DNA of 64,000 nucleotides, taken from the NCBI GenBank assembly GCA_013388735.1, contig JACAES010000075.1:1-64000 (forward strand), written 5' to 3'. A program made the position numbers and the translations under genes. How positions within the stretch are numbered: the first letter of the stretch is position 1; each line of letters opens with the position of its first letter. The notes below the pieces were generated by a model, which worked only from the letters and a program-made list of their open reading frames with translations, was not told the DNA's origin and searched no databases. This DNA is from Chloroflexota bacterium (GTDB taxonomy: Bacteria > Chloroflexota > Anaerolineae > Aggregatilineales > Phototrophicaceae). Shown here in pieces: positions 8,720 to 17,320 of this stretch.

Positions 8720-10837
8720 TTAACGTTTGGGCCGGTTGTTCAGGATGAACAGGCGGGGATCAACGTAATTTGCCAGCAGGTTATTCAGGTTCTTCGCCGG
8801 CCAGTGTTGGGGCTGGCTTTCCAGAATCGTTGTGTGACTCAGGTCAAAATGCAGGTGGTAGGCATAACGTCCGAAAGCGTTACCGACACGGGCAAGCTGC
8901 TGTCCGCGCTTTACCCGATCCCCCACCTTGACGATCATCTCCTCAACATGCGCGTAACGTCCATACAGCACCGTCCGGGTAGTCGCCAGCGGGTCGTGTT
9001 TGATGATGATGACGTTGCCCCAGACAGGCAGCTTGGCGGCGAACGTCACCACGCCGCTGGCGGCGGCATAAACCGGCGAGTGGGCATCGGCGTCGCGCGG
9101 CAGGTTCAGGTCGGCGCCGGTATGGTAGGCTTCGCTGGGCGTGCCGACGAAATACAGTTTGGCGAAGGGACTGGCGTCAATCCACTGGCCGGGCCAGACG
9201 GCGCTGGCGCTGCGTTCGGCGGCTGTCCCAACCGGGGAGTCATAACCATCGGCCAGGTTTTCGCCGGGGATAGGCGCTGGATCGGACTGCTTGACTTCCT
9301 GCCAGCGCAGCGCGTCGAAGGCGATTTCCAGCCCGGATTCGCCGGTCAGATCGTTCAGTAAGACCGTACCCGCTCCGGCGGTAGCCGCGTCCAGTTCAAA
9401 AATGCCCAGTGATACCCATTGGTTAGTATGTCGTCCCTGGTCGAGAGGAACGACAATTTCGCCGCTGGCGCCTTTCACATTGGTGATTTTGAAGCGCGCA
9501 TTGCGCGTGCTGGCGTGCCGGGTCGGGACGAAAGTGGCGATTTCGTATTTGGCCGATTTGCTGATGCGCGGCGTCCAGCGCGCCCAGACTTTGCTGGTCT
9601 GCGGCTCGGTGCCTTTATAAAGCACTTCCCATCCCCAGGTTCCCTGAAAGCGGCTGAACTCCGGTTTGCCGGTGTACGTGCCGCTGGCGAAACCGGCGTC
9701 GGTGGGGCGGATGACGATTTCGACGCCGGGCGCGGGTTCGGGGTCTACCGGGCCGGGCGGCGGCGTGCCGGGGGTGATCGGCTGATTGATGGCGCTCCAG
9801 CCGGCGGGGGTGATGATCCCCAGCCGCCACCAGCTTAAACCGGGCGCCTGATGGCGTTGGGTGGCGAGGTTGATGGCGGTCGCCATTTCGCTTGGGGGTG
9901 CGTCACCATCCAGAATGGGGATGATCGGGCGACCATATCCGCCCCAGACTTCATAGGTTTCTTTCAACACTTCTTCCGGCGTGCGCCGGAAGGTGGCCCA
10001 GTAAACCATCGGATGCACGCTGTTAACGAAGGGATACCATTCCTGGGGATAGATCGAGGCGTAATGATGTCGCCGGGGGTCAACGCCGAGGCCGATATGG
10101 AACGAACCCGGCAGGGCGCGGCGGATGCGCGTCATAAACGGGCGGATGCCGGCCTGCCCGCCTTCCCAGAAGCCATCATACGGCTCGATGTCCAGAATCA
10201 GCGATCTGACGCCTGGACGAGAACAGGCCTGGATGATGAGGTCGGTTTCGGCCTGGGTGTGCGTTCCCTTCGGCACGCACCAGGCATGGAACTCCATATT
10301 GTACTTTTGCAAGGCGGCGACCCAGCGGTCAATGCTCTGCGTGCCATCAATCGCCAGGCTGCGTTTGGTATCCCAGTAGCCCTGCCACTGCGCGCCGGTG
10401 CGCGGCGTGGCGTCGCTGATTTTGACCCATACCTGCGTCACGTAAGGCGCGACGGCTTTGATATTGCGCGCCACGTCTTCGATGCTGTTTTCCGGCAGCA
10501 CGTCGCCTTTCCAGTGCCAGATGCCGATTTTGCCATCGTAGGGCGTGGCCTGGTCAGGGGGGATAGGCTTGGGCGCGGCGATGTTTTCAAACGTGATGAC
10601 GCTGGTGGATACCCAGCCTGAACTATTAAACTGCTCGACCCATACCCAGCCATCGCCGGTGCGTGAAGCCGGATAATACACCAGCGTGGTATTGTTACGG
10701 ATGTCGCCGATGTCCTGGTAATTGCTTCCTGGCCCGCTTCGCAGGTTGACAAACGCCCCGCTGGTTTTAACCAGCGCGGGTTGACCCGTACCCGCCGACG
10801 ATGGTTTTGGAACAGGTGAGGGGAAACTGCTCATCAT
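8720..10837 (-). CDS. multidomain secreted/cell-wall protein: SH3b, glycoside-hydrolase-like, golvesin C-terminal-like domain, M23 peptidase
   Basis: N-term GAFVNLRSGPGSNYQDIGDI (SH3b); GIWHWKGDVL...LILDIEPYDGFW (TIM-barrel-like); C-term YHTGADLNLPRDADAHSPVYAAASGVVTFA...YAYHLHFDLSHT (M23). Confidence 0.8.
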   Translation of the reverse strand: MMSSFPSPVPKPSSAGTGQPALVKTSGAFVNLRSGPGSNYQDIGDIRNNTTLVYYPASRTGDGWVWVEQFNSSGWVSTSVITFENIAAPKPIPPDQATPYDGKIGIWHWKGDVLPENSIEDVARNIKAVAPYVTQVWVKISDATPRTGAQWQGYWDTKRSLAIDGTQSIDRWVAALQKYNMEFHAWCVPKGTHTQAETDLIIQACSRPGVRSLILDIEPYDGFWEGGQAGIRPFMTRIRRALPGSFHIGLGVDPRRHHYASIYPQEWYPFVNSVHPMVYWATFRRTPEEVLKETYEVWGGYGRPIIPILDGDAPPSEMATAINLATQRHQAPGLSWWRLGIITPAGWSAINQPITPGTPPPGPVDPEPAPGVEIVIRPTDAGFASGTYTGKPEFSRFQGTWGWEVLYKGTEPQTSKVWARWTPRISKSAKYEIATFVPTRHASTRNARFKITNVKGASGEIVVPLDQGRHTNQWVSLGIFELDAATAGAGTVLLNDLTGESGLEIAFDALRWQEVKQSDPAPIPGENLADGYDSPVGTAAERSASAVWPGQWIDASPFAKLYFVGTPSEAYHTGADLNLPRDADAHSPVYAAASGVVTFAAKLPVWGNVIIIKHDPLATTRTVLYGRYAHVEEMIVKVGDRVKRGQQLARVGNAFGRYAYHLHFDLSHTTILESQPQHWPAKNLNNLLANYVDPRLFILNNRPKR

Positions 10838-10983
10838 GAACCTCTTTCGGCAAAAACAAACGAGAATATAACCCTAATATGTGCATCGTAATACACTTCT
10901 GGATTGTATGCAAAATCGTGGACAGCCGCGCCCCGGCTGAAACGCGCAGCGGCGCAGAGGGAATGTGGCGGGCTTCCGGCGGA

Positions 10984-11394
10984 TTACTGCCCTGACCATT
11001 CAATAGGGGTTAAAACCGCATCCAGCGCCGACCAGAAACGCTGCACTTCTTCGGCGTTCAGTCTGATGACCCAGCTCTGGCTGCCGGCCCAGCCGGTGAC
11101 TTCAAAATCACCATCGTCGGTTTTGTCTACGGCGGTATGGGTGGTGATGGTCGGCAGGTCGGCGCCGCGCAGGGGGGCGGTGGTGATGAGGCCGGTGATA
11201 CGTTTGGATTTTTCGGGGTAGAGAAGTTCCGCCAGGTTAAACCACAGCATTTGCGCAGCGCGATACGACAGCACTCGTATCCAACGCGCGTTGTCTTCGC
11301 CGGTGCCGCCGATGATAATCGAGTCGCCGCTGGCTTTACGGCTTACAAACAGGTTTTTGGAAGGGCCGTAGGAATGACTGGGTTGGCTGACCAT
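10984..11394 (-). CDS. hypothetical protein downstream of selD
   Basis: 136-aa ORF, same strand and 15 nt from the selD stop. Confidence 0.6.
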   Translation of the reverse strand: MVSQPSHSYGPSKNLFVSRKASGDSIIIGGTGEDNARWIRVLSYRAAQMLWFNLAELLYPEKSKRITGLITTAPLRGADLPTITTHTAVDKTDDGDFEVTGWAGSQSWVIRLNAEEVQRFWSALDAVLTPIEWSGQ

Positions 11395-11409
11395 CAGCCG
11401 GTACTCCTG

Positions 11410-12468
11410 CTAATTAAAGTTATTTCTGTATACGTGAATCATGCCGCTTCCGGTGCGAACCTCACCAATGTGGCAGGCATCGTCCCCGTCCCGTGCCAGA
11501 TCGTGCAGCAAAGCCGCCAGATTTTCGGGCGGCACGGCCATCAGCAGCCCGCCGGAGGTCTGGGGGTCGAAGAGCAGGTCGCGCTCGAACTGGATTATGC
11601 TGTTTTCAAAGCGTGTCCACCGGCCGAAGTATTCGAGATTACGGAACATGCCGCCGGGGAATAACTCCTGTTGGGCATAGAGAAATGCGCCGGGCAGCCA
11701 GCGCAGCGCCTCAAAGCGAAGATAGAAGTCAACGCCGCCGAGGTGCGCCATTTCGTGGCCGTGTCCGAGCAGGCTGTAGCCGGTGATGTCGGTCATGGCG
11801 CGGACGCCGTGCCGCCGCGCCGCCCGCGAAGCATCGCGGTTGAGCCGCATCATGCTGGCGACTGCCGTCTCAACGTGATCGGCGTGCGCCTTTTCGTTTT
11901 TGAGGGCGGTGGTGATAACGCCGCTGCCGAGCGGTTTGGTCAGCACCAACTGGTCGCCCGGCTGCGCGCCGCCTTTGGTGATAATCTGATCGGGATGAAT
12001 GAGGCCGGTGACGGCCAGCCCGTATTTGGGTTCCTTATCGGTGACGGTGTGACCGCCAGCAATGGCCGCGCCGGCCTCGCGGACTTTTTCCGCACCGCCG
12101 CGCAGGATTTCGGTCAGGATGTCCAGTCCATAGCCGTCGGGGTAGGCAGCCAGGTTGATGGCAAACACCGGCTCGCCGCCCATCGCATAAATATCGCTCA
12201 GGGCGTTGGCAGCCGCAATCGCGCCGAAAGCGTAAGGCTCGTCCACCACCGGCGGGAAAAAGTCCACCGTCGAGATGATGGCGCGTTCGGCATCAACCCG
12301 GTACACAGCCGAGTCGTCCGGTTCGGCCAGGCCGACCAGCAGTGCGGGATAATCTTGGGTTGGGAACATGCCTGTCAGCGGACGCAAAACTTGCGCCAGG
12401 TCACCGGGACCGAGTTTCGACGCTCAGCCCGCGCAGGCAACTAATGATGTGAGTCGGATGTTTTCCAT
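11410..12468 (-). CDS. selD: selenide, water dikinase SelD, predicted selenoprotein (Sec at codon 15, TGA 12424-12426)
   Basis: From ATG 12468: MENIRLTSLVACAG-U-ASKLGPGDLAQVLRPLTGMFPTQDYPALLVG...; body has DDSAVY, ALSDIYAMGGEPVFAINLAAYP, AGGHTVTDKEPKYGLAVTG, TDITGYSLLGH, DPQTSGGLL. The ORF track truncated it at the TGA. Confidence 0.88.
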
Positions 12469-12496
12469 AAGGTTAGATTGATAAATTTACAGGACA

Positions 12497-12513
12497 TCTA
12501 TACTGAGTATAGA
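12497..12513. promoter_or_regulatory. perfect palindrome overlapping candidate selD -10
   Basis: TCTATACT-G-AGTATAGA; minus strand TATACT preceded at 17 nt by TTGCCT. Confidence 0.45.
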
Positions 12514-12632
12514 ATCTCTCGCTGTTGCAGGCAACCATCAAGGGCCAGTTCGCACAATATCGGGACAAAACCCCTGCCGGTGGTATTTCTATCAGGGCAA
12601 CCACCATAGCTGGTGATCAGACCCCCTCTAAA

Positions 12633-12830
12633 TCTCCCCCGAATTCGGGGGAGACTTTGCTGCTGGCGCATTTAAGCCCCCGCTGCGCTTTGCGAAACCG
12701 CTGTGCGGCACAAACAAAGGGGAGACTTTGCTGCTGGCGGGATGAAGCCCCGCCCTGAATTCGGCGAGCCGAATGGGGACGTTTGTCCCCTGAGTGCGAG
12801 GGGTTTGGGGGTGGGGTCAAAGGGCAAAAG
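12633..12830. repeat. palindromic/direct-repeat intergenic element
   Basis: 22-nt perfect palindrome TCTCCCCCGAATTCGGGGGAGA (12633-12654); ggggagactttgctgctggcg at 12648-12668 and 12719-12739; TGTCCCCTGAGTGCGAGGGG at 12784-12803 also at 45906-45925 (opposite strand). Confidence 0.75.
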
Positions 12831-12889
12831 TCTGCTTACTGAGACGAAGTATCTTCAGGCGATTACCCTGGTATTTCTATAATTTAGGC

Positions 12890-12918
12890 TTGCGGGTGGG
12901 CGGGGCGTCCGCTATACT
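12890..12918 (+). promoter_or_regulatory. putative promoter of tRNA-Pro
   Basis: TTGCGG-N17-TATACT 15 nt upstream of the tRNA. Confidence 0.5.
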
Positions 12919-12932
12919 TGGTTTCACTCCAA

Positions 12933-13006
12933 CGGGGTGTGGCGCAGCCTGGTAGCGCGCTTGCATGGGGTGCAAGAGGTCCCGGGTTCGAGTCCCGGCA
13001 CCCCGA
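12933..13006 (+). tRNA. tRNA-Pro (anticodon GGG)
   Basis: Acceptor CGGGGTG/CACCCCG; anticodon arm CTTGC-ATGGGGT-GCAAG; T arm CCGGGTTCGAGTCCCGG. Confidence 0.95.
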
Positions 13007-13015
13007 CAGAAGCAG

Positions 13016-13059
13016 CCTTCTGTTTGTGGAAAAACCACGAAAACAGAAGGTCTTTTTTT
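13016..13059 (+). terminator. rho-independent terminator after tRNA-Pro
   Basis: CCTTCTGTTT-GTGG-AAAAA-CCAC-GAAAACAGAAGG followed by TCTTTTTTT. Confidence 0.9.
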
Positions 13060-13089
13060 GCCAATTGTGTCCTGCCTTGCTACACTAGT

Positions 13090-13209
13090 TTCGCGGCAAG
13101 ATTAAGCCGTCTCTCGATTGAACCTTTTGCCGGAACTGCGAGTATCGTAAACAGCGAGTGCAAAAGGTTCGTGCGGCTCTCTGCCGAAGCGTGTGTCGGC
13201 ACGAAGCCG
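13090..13209 (+). promoter_or_regulatory. structured 5' leader upstream of the ABC transporter genes (unassigned)
   Basis: Perfect 11-bp inverted repeat GAACCTTTTGC/GCAAAAGGTTC (13120-13130/13160-13170) nested inside AGCCG/CGGCT and TTCGCGGCA/TGCCGAA pairings. Confidence 0.5.
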
Positions 13210-13245
13210 GGTTAGCTGCCTCATAATAATTACAAGGAGTAAAGC

Positions 13246-14973
13246 ATGAAAAGTACGAGTAAATTATTGGTATTGGTGTTGGCGCTGTTGCTGGTCGGCG
13301 CGCTGACGGTCGTGGCGCAGGACGCACCCGCGCCCGGCGAAGGCGGCATCATCATTGAGGGCAACTTCGGCGGCGATCCCGCGACGTTTAATCCTCTTCT
13401 CGCCAGCGACACGGCTTCCTCGCGCATCACCGGCTTCATGTTCCCCGGTTTCGTCGGCGTTGATCCGGCCACGGCGCTCTTCCGCAAGGACGACCCGGCG
13501 GCCATCGTCAAGGACTGGACGATCTCTGAGGATGGCCTGACCTATACCTTCAGCCTGCGCGATGATTACTTCTGGACGGACGGTACCCAGGTCACGTCGG
13601 CGGACGTGCTGTACACCTGGAACGCCATCGTGGCCGGCGGCGAAGGCATCGTGGATACGCCGCTGACCTACGTTCTGGACAGCATCGAAAGCGTGGAAGC
13701 GCCGGATGCATTTACGGTGGTGGTGAAGTACACCAGCGCCGACTGCACCGCGCTGAACTATGCGGGCGCGCTGGCGCCGGTGCCGTCGCATGTGCTGCCG
13801 GCGGACCTGGCCGAGCTGAACGACTCGCCCTTTAACACCGCCCCGACTGTGAGCGGCGGCGTCTTCTCGTTTGGCGAGTTCCGTCCTGCCGAGCAGGTCG
13901 GTCTGATCGCCAACCAGGAATACACGGGCGCGACCAACGGCGTCGTGCTGCCGACCGGCTTCATCTACAAGGTCGTGCCGGACCAGACCGTGCTGGTTGA
14001 GCAGTTCATCGCCGGCGAAACCAACGTGATTGACGGCCCGGCGGTGAACCGCCGCGACGACCTGCTGGCGGATGCCAACCTGAACATGTACAGCTTCCCC
14101 GGCAACGCCTGGGACTACCTGGCACTGAACTATGCCGACCCGGCCAACCCGCAGAACGCCTTCGACGAAAATGGCAACCCGATTGACCAGGGCCACCACC
14201 CGCTGTTCGGCGATGTGCGCGTCCGCCAGGCGATTGCGAAGGCCATCAACGTGGACGACATCATTCAGGGCGCGGTGTTCGGGCATGGCTCGCGCATGAC
14301 CTCGATGATTATCCCGGCGTCGTGGGCTTACAACAAGGACCTGCCGCCCATCGCTTACGATCCTGAAGCCGCCAAGGCCCTGCTGGACGAGGCCGGTTTC
14401 GTGGATGACGACGGCGATGCGGCCACCCCGCGCGTCTGCCAGGGCTGCATGTACGCCGAAGAAGGCACGCCCTTCCGCTTCGTCCTGTACACCAACGAAG
14501 GTAATACCCGCCGCGGCGCGGTTGGCACCATCGTTCAGGATCAGCTCAGCCAGATCGGCATTGAAGTGGACTTCCAGGCCATTGACTTCAATACGCTGCT
14601 GGACATCATGGATGCCCAGACCTTCGACGCCTTCATCCTCGGCTGGCGCAACGGCTACCCGGATGACCCCGATCTGACCCAGATTCTGACCCCGGTCAGC
14701 GACATCGTGGGCGGCGGCAGCAACAATACTTCCTACAATAATCCGCGTATGGTGGAACTGAATGCTCAGGCCAAGTCGCTGCCCGGCTGCGACCCGGCGG
14801 AGCGCGCCAAGCTGTACTACGAAATTCAGGAAATCATGCAGCAAGATCTGCCCTACGTTCCGCTGTACGTCATTGACGGCATGTACGGTGCGAGCGCCAG
14901 CGTGGAGGGCTTTGCCCCGTATCCGAGCCAGCTCTACTGGAACGTGGATACCTGGTATCTTTCGACCCCGTAG
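13246..14973 (+). CDS. ABC transporter substrate-binding protein (family 5, peptide/nickel type)
   Basis: Signal peptide MKSTSKLLVLVLALLLVGALTVVAQ; FNPLLASDTAS, DGLTYTFSLRDDYFWTDG, VRQAIAKAINVDDI. Confidence 0.92.
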   Translation: MKSTSKLLVLVLALLLVGALTVVAQDAPAPGEGGIIIEGNFGGDPATFNPLLASDTASSRITGFMFPGFVGVDPATALFRKDDPAAIVKDWTISEDGLTYTFSLRDDYFWTDGTQVTSADVLYTWNAIVAGGEGIVDTPLTYVLDSIESVEAPDAFTVVVKYTSADCTALNYAGALAPVPSHVLPADLAELNDSPFNTAPTVSGGVFSFGEFRPAEQVGLIANQEYTGATNGVVLPTGFIYKVVPDQTVLVEQFIAGETNVIDGPAVNRRDDLLADANLNMYSFPGNAWDYLALNYADPANPQNAFDENGNPIDQGHHPLFGDVRVRQAIAKAINVDDIIQGAVFGHGSRMTSMIIPASWAYNKDLPPIAYDPEAAKALLDEAGFVDDDGDAATPRVCQGCMYAEEGTPFRFVLYTNEGNTRRGAVGTIVQDQLSQIGIEVDFQAIDFNTLLDIMDAQTFDAFILGWRNGYPDDPDLTQILTPVSDIVGGGSNNTSYNNPRMVELNAQAKSLPGCDPAERAKLYYEIQEIMQQDLPYVPLYVIDGMYGASASVEGFAPYPSQLYWNVDTWYLSTP

Positions 14974-15103
14974 GCTTGAAAAACGTCACACAGGGGCGGG
15001 GGTTTATCCCCCGCCTCTACCCTGTTTTGCTTGCAGGCCGGAAGACAGAATGCCTGCATTAGCTGGAGCCTGAAGTTCAGCCTTTGGGCGCAAGGAACTC
15101 AAG

Positions 15104-16180
15104 ATGGTCAAATACACGATTCGCCGCCTGATCCAGGCGATCCCCACCTTTTTTGGTATCACCATACTCTCTTTTCTGTTGATGTCTGCCGCGCCGGGCG
15201 GCCCGGTGGCCGCGCTGACCTTCGACCCGCGCATCACGCCGCAGGAGCGCGAGCGCGTGGCGGCGCGCCTGGGCGTCAACGACCCGCTGCCCATCCAATA
15301 TCTGCGCTGGCTGATCGGGGATGACTGGATGCGTTGGGATGCCGATGGCGACGGCACTGCCGATCATGCGTTTCTGATTCCGCTGGACGCCGATGGCGAC
15401 GGTGAACCTGAACCGCCCGGCACGCGCCTGGGTATGCTGCGCGGCGACTTCGGACGGTCGTTTTTCGCCAGACGCCCGGTAGCGGATATTATCGGCGAAC
15501 GTATTCCGGCGACGCTGGAGCTGGGGTTTGCCGCGCTGCTGTTTGGCGTCACGCTCGGTGTGCCGATTGGCATCATCGCGGCGGTGCGGCGCGGCGGGGT
15601 TTTCGACAGTTTCACCCGCGTGATGGCGGTTCTGTTTAATGCTGTGCCGGTATTCTGGCTGGGACTGATTCTCATCCTGATTTTTGGCTCGTGGCTGGGC
15701 GTGCTGCCGATGGGCAGCCGGTGTCCAATGACCATAAGCGGCGGCTGCCCGCCGATTTACGAACGGCTGGAATATCTGCTGCTGCCGACCTTTGTGCTGG
15801 CGACCGGCGGCATCGCCGGATATTCGCGCTATATGCGCGCCTCGATGCTGGATGTCATCAGCCAGGATTACATCCGCACGGCCAAAGCGAAAGGGCTTTC
15901 GGCGCGGCAGGTGTGGTTCAAACACGGCGCGCGCAACGCCCTGATTCCGCTGGCGACCTTCCTCGGCCCGGCCATCACCGGCCTGCTAAGCGGCGCGGCG
16001 ATCACGGAGCGCATTTTTTCGTGGCCGGGGCTGGGGCGGCTGGCCGTAGATGCGGTCGGTCAGCTTGATTATCCGGTGGTGATGGCGGTGGTCATCATTT
16101 CGGCGGTCGCAACTATCATCGGTTTCATCCTGTCGGATATTATGTATGCGCTGATTGACCCGCGCATCCGGTTTACGTAA
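15104..16180 (+). CDS. ABC transporter permease (DppB type) with DxDGDG-containing loop
   Basis: MVKYTIRRLIQAIPTFFGITILSFLLMSAAPGG...; EAA-region YIRTAKAKGLSARQVWFKHGARNALIP. Confidence 0.92.
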   Translation: MVKYTIRRLIQAIPTFFGITILSFLLMSAAPGGPVAALTFDPRITPQERERVAARLGVNDPLPIQYLRWLIGDDWMRWDADGDGTADHAFLIPLDADGDGEPEPPGTRLGMLRGDFGRSFFARRPVADIIGERIPATLELGFAALLFGVTLGVPIGIIAAVRRGGVFDSFTRVMAVLFNAVPVFWLGLILILIFGSWLGVLPMGSRCPMTISGGCPPIYERLEYLLLPTFVLATGGIAGYSRYMRASMLDVISQDYIRTAKAKGLSARQVWFKHGARNALIPLATFLGPAITGLLSGAAITERIFSWPGLGRLAVDAVGQLDYPVVMAVVIISAVATIIGFILSDIMYALIDPRIRFT

Positions 16181-16195
16181 AGAGGGCAGAGCATT

Positions 16196-17140
16196 ATGGC
16201 AGCACAATCACAGGCGACCGTCGCCAAAATCTCGTCCGCGAACGAGCGCTCTGTTGGCGAGTCGTTAACTACGCTGGCTTTGCGCCGCTTACGCCGGGAT
16301 AAGCTGACTCTGGTCGCCATAACCATTGTCGTTATTCTGACCATCCTGGCGCTGTCGGCGCCGCTGATCGAACGCGCGTTCGGTGTGAGTTACACCCGGA
16401 CGAACGTGACCAGCGCGTTTCTGCCGGTTGGCGCGGAGGGGCATATTCTTGGCACCGATGACCTGGGACGCGATCATCTGGCGCGGCTGCTGTACGCCGG
16501 CCAGGTTTCGCTGGGCATCGCCTTCTCGGCGGCGCTGCTGTCACTGGGCATCGGCCTGACGCTGGGCATTGTTACCGGCTACTACGGCGGGGTGGTGGAT
16601 GATATCGTGATCTGGGTTATCACGACGATCAATTCAATCCCATCACTATTTCTGCTGTTGATTGTCTCGGCAGTCATTCTGCAAAATCCCAATCTATCCG
16701 GCACGTTTTTCAGCGGCCCGTTTTCCCTGGTGCTGATCCTGGGGCTGCTGGGCTGGACCGGCACGACACGGCTGGTGCGCGGCCAGACGCTTTCCCTGCG
16801 CGAGCAGGAGTACATCATCAGCGCGCGCGCGGTGGGCGCGTCGCCGCTGCGGATTATGTTCGTTCATATCCTGCCCAATCTGTTTTCGATTGTGGTCATC
16901 ACACTGGCGATTGACATCGGCGTGCTGATTCTGGTCGAATCGGGGCTGAGCTTCCTCGGTTTTGGCGTTAAGCCGCCGACGCCCAGTTGGGGCAATATGC
17001 TGACCAACGCGCAGACCTTTTTCACCAAAGGCGTACATCTGGTCATTCTGCCGGGGCTGCTGATCGTCACGACGGTGCTGTGCCTGTACGTGATCGGTGA
17101 CGGCGTGCGGGATGCGTTCGACCCGACGACGGTGGACTAA
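16196..17140 (+). CDS. ABC transporter permease (DppC type)
   Basis: HILGTDDLGRDHLARLLYAGQVSLGIA; EYIISARAVGASPLRIMFVHILPN. Confidence 0.92.
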   Translation: MAAQSQATVAKISSANERSVGESLTTLALRRLRRDKLTLVAITIVVILTILALSAPLIERAFGVSYTRTNVTSAFLPVGAEGHILGTDDLGRDHLARLLYAGQVSLGIAFSAALLSLGIGLTLGIVTGYYGGVVDDIVIWVITTINSIPSLFLLLIVSAVILQNPNLSGTFFSGPFSLVLILGLLGWTGTTRLVRGQTLSLREQEYIISARAVGASPLRIMFVHILPNLFSIVVITLAIDIGVLILVESGLSFLGFGVKPPTPSWGNMLTNAQTFFTKGVHLVILPGLLIVTTVLCLYVIGDGVRDAFDPTTVD

Positions 17141-17170
17141 TGGACAAACCAATTAAAATGCTCCAGATTG

Positions 17171-17225
17171 TGTAGGGACAACACCTGCGTTGTCCGGGGC
17201 GGACGAGGCAGGCCTCGTCCCTACA
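17171..17225. repeat. REP-like double-hairpin intergenic element
   Basis: TGTAGGGAC...GTCCCTACA ends; internal hairpins GGACAAC/GTTGTCC and GGACGAGGC/GCCTCGTCC. Confidence 0.7.
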
Positions 17226-17267
17226 GTGGGCTGTTGATGTGTTATCCGCATGATATGAAATCAAAGA

Positions 17268-17297
17268 AGCGGCAGGTTTAACGCCTGTCGCTTTTTT
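17268..17297 (+). terminator. rho-independent terminator after the ABC transporter operon
   Basis: AGCGGCAGG-TTTAACG-CCTGTCGCT followed by TTTTT. Confidence 0.8.
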
Positions 17298-17320
17298 GCT
17301 GCATGGGGATGGCATTTGTT

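Noticed and set aside
11410-12387. selD starting at the TTG at 12387
   Set aside because: Would lack the SelD N-terminal catalytic motif; reading through the TGA to ATG 12468 restores it.
13264-14844. 526-aa ORF antisense to the ABC substrate-binding protein
   Set aside because: Composition (H/R/V/G-rich, no family motifs) is typical of shadow ORFs in high-GC coding DNA; the plus-strand gene has clear family motifs.
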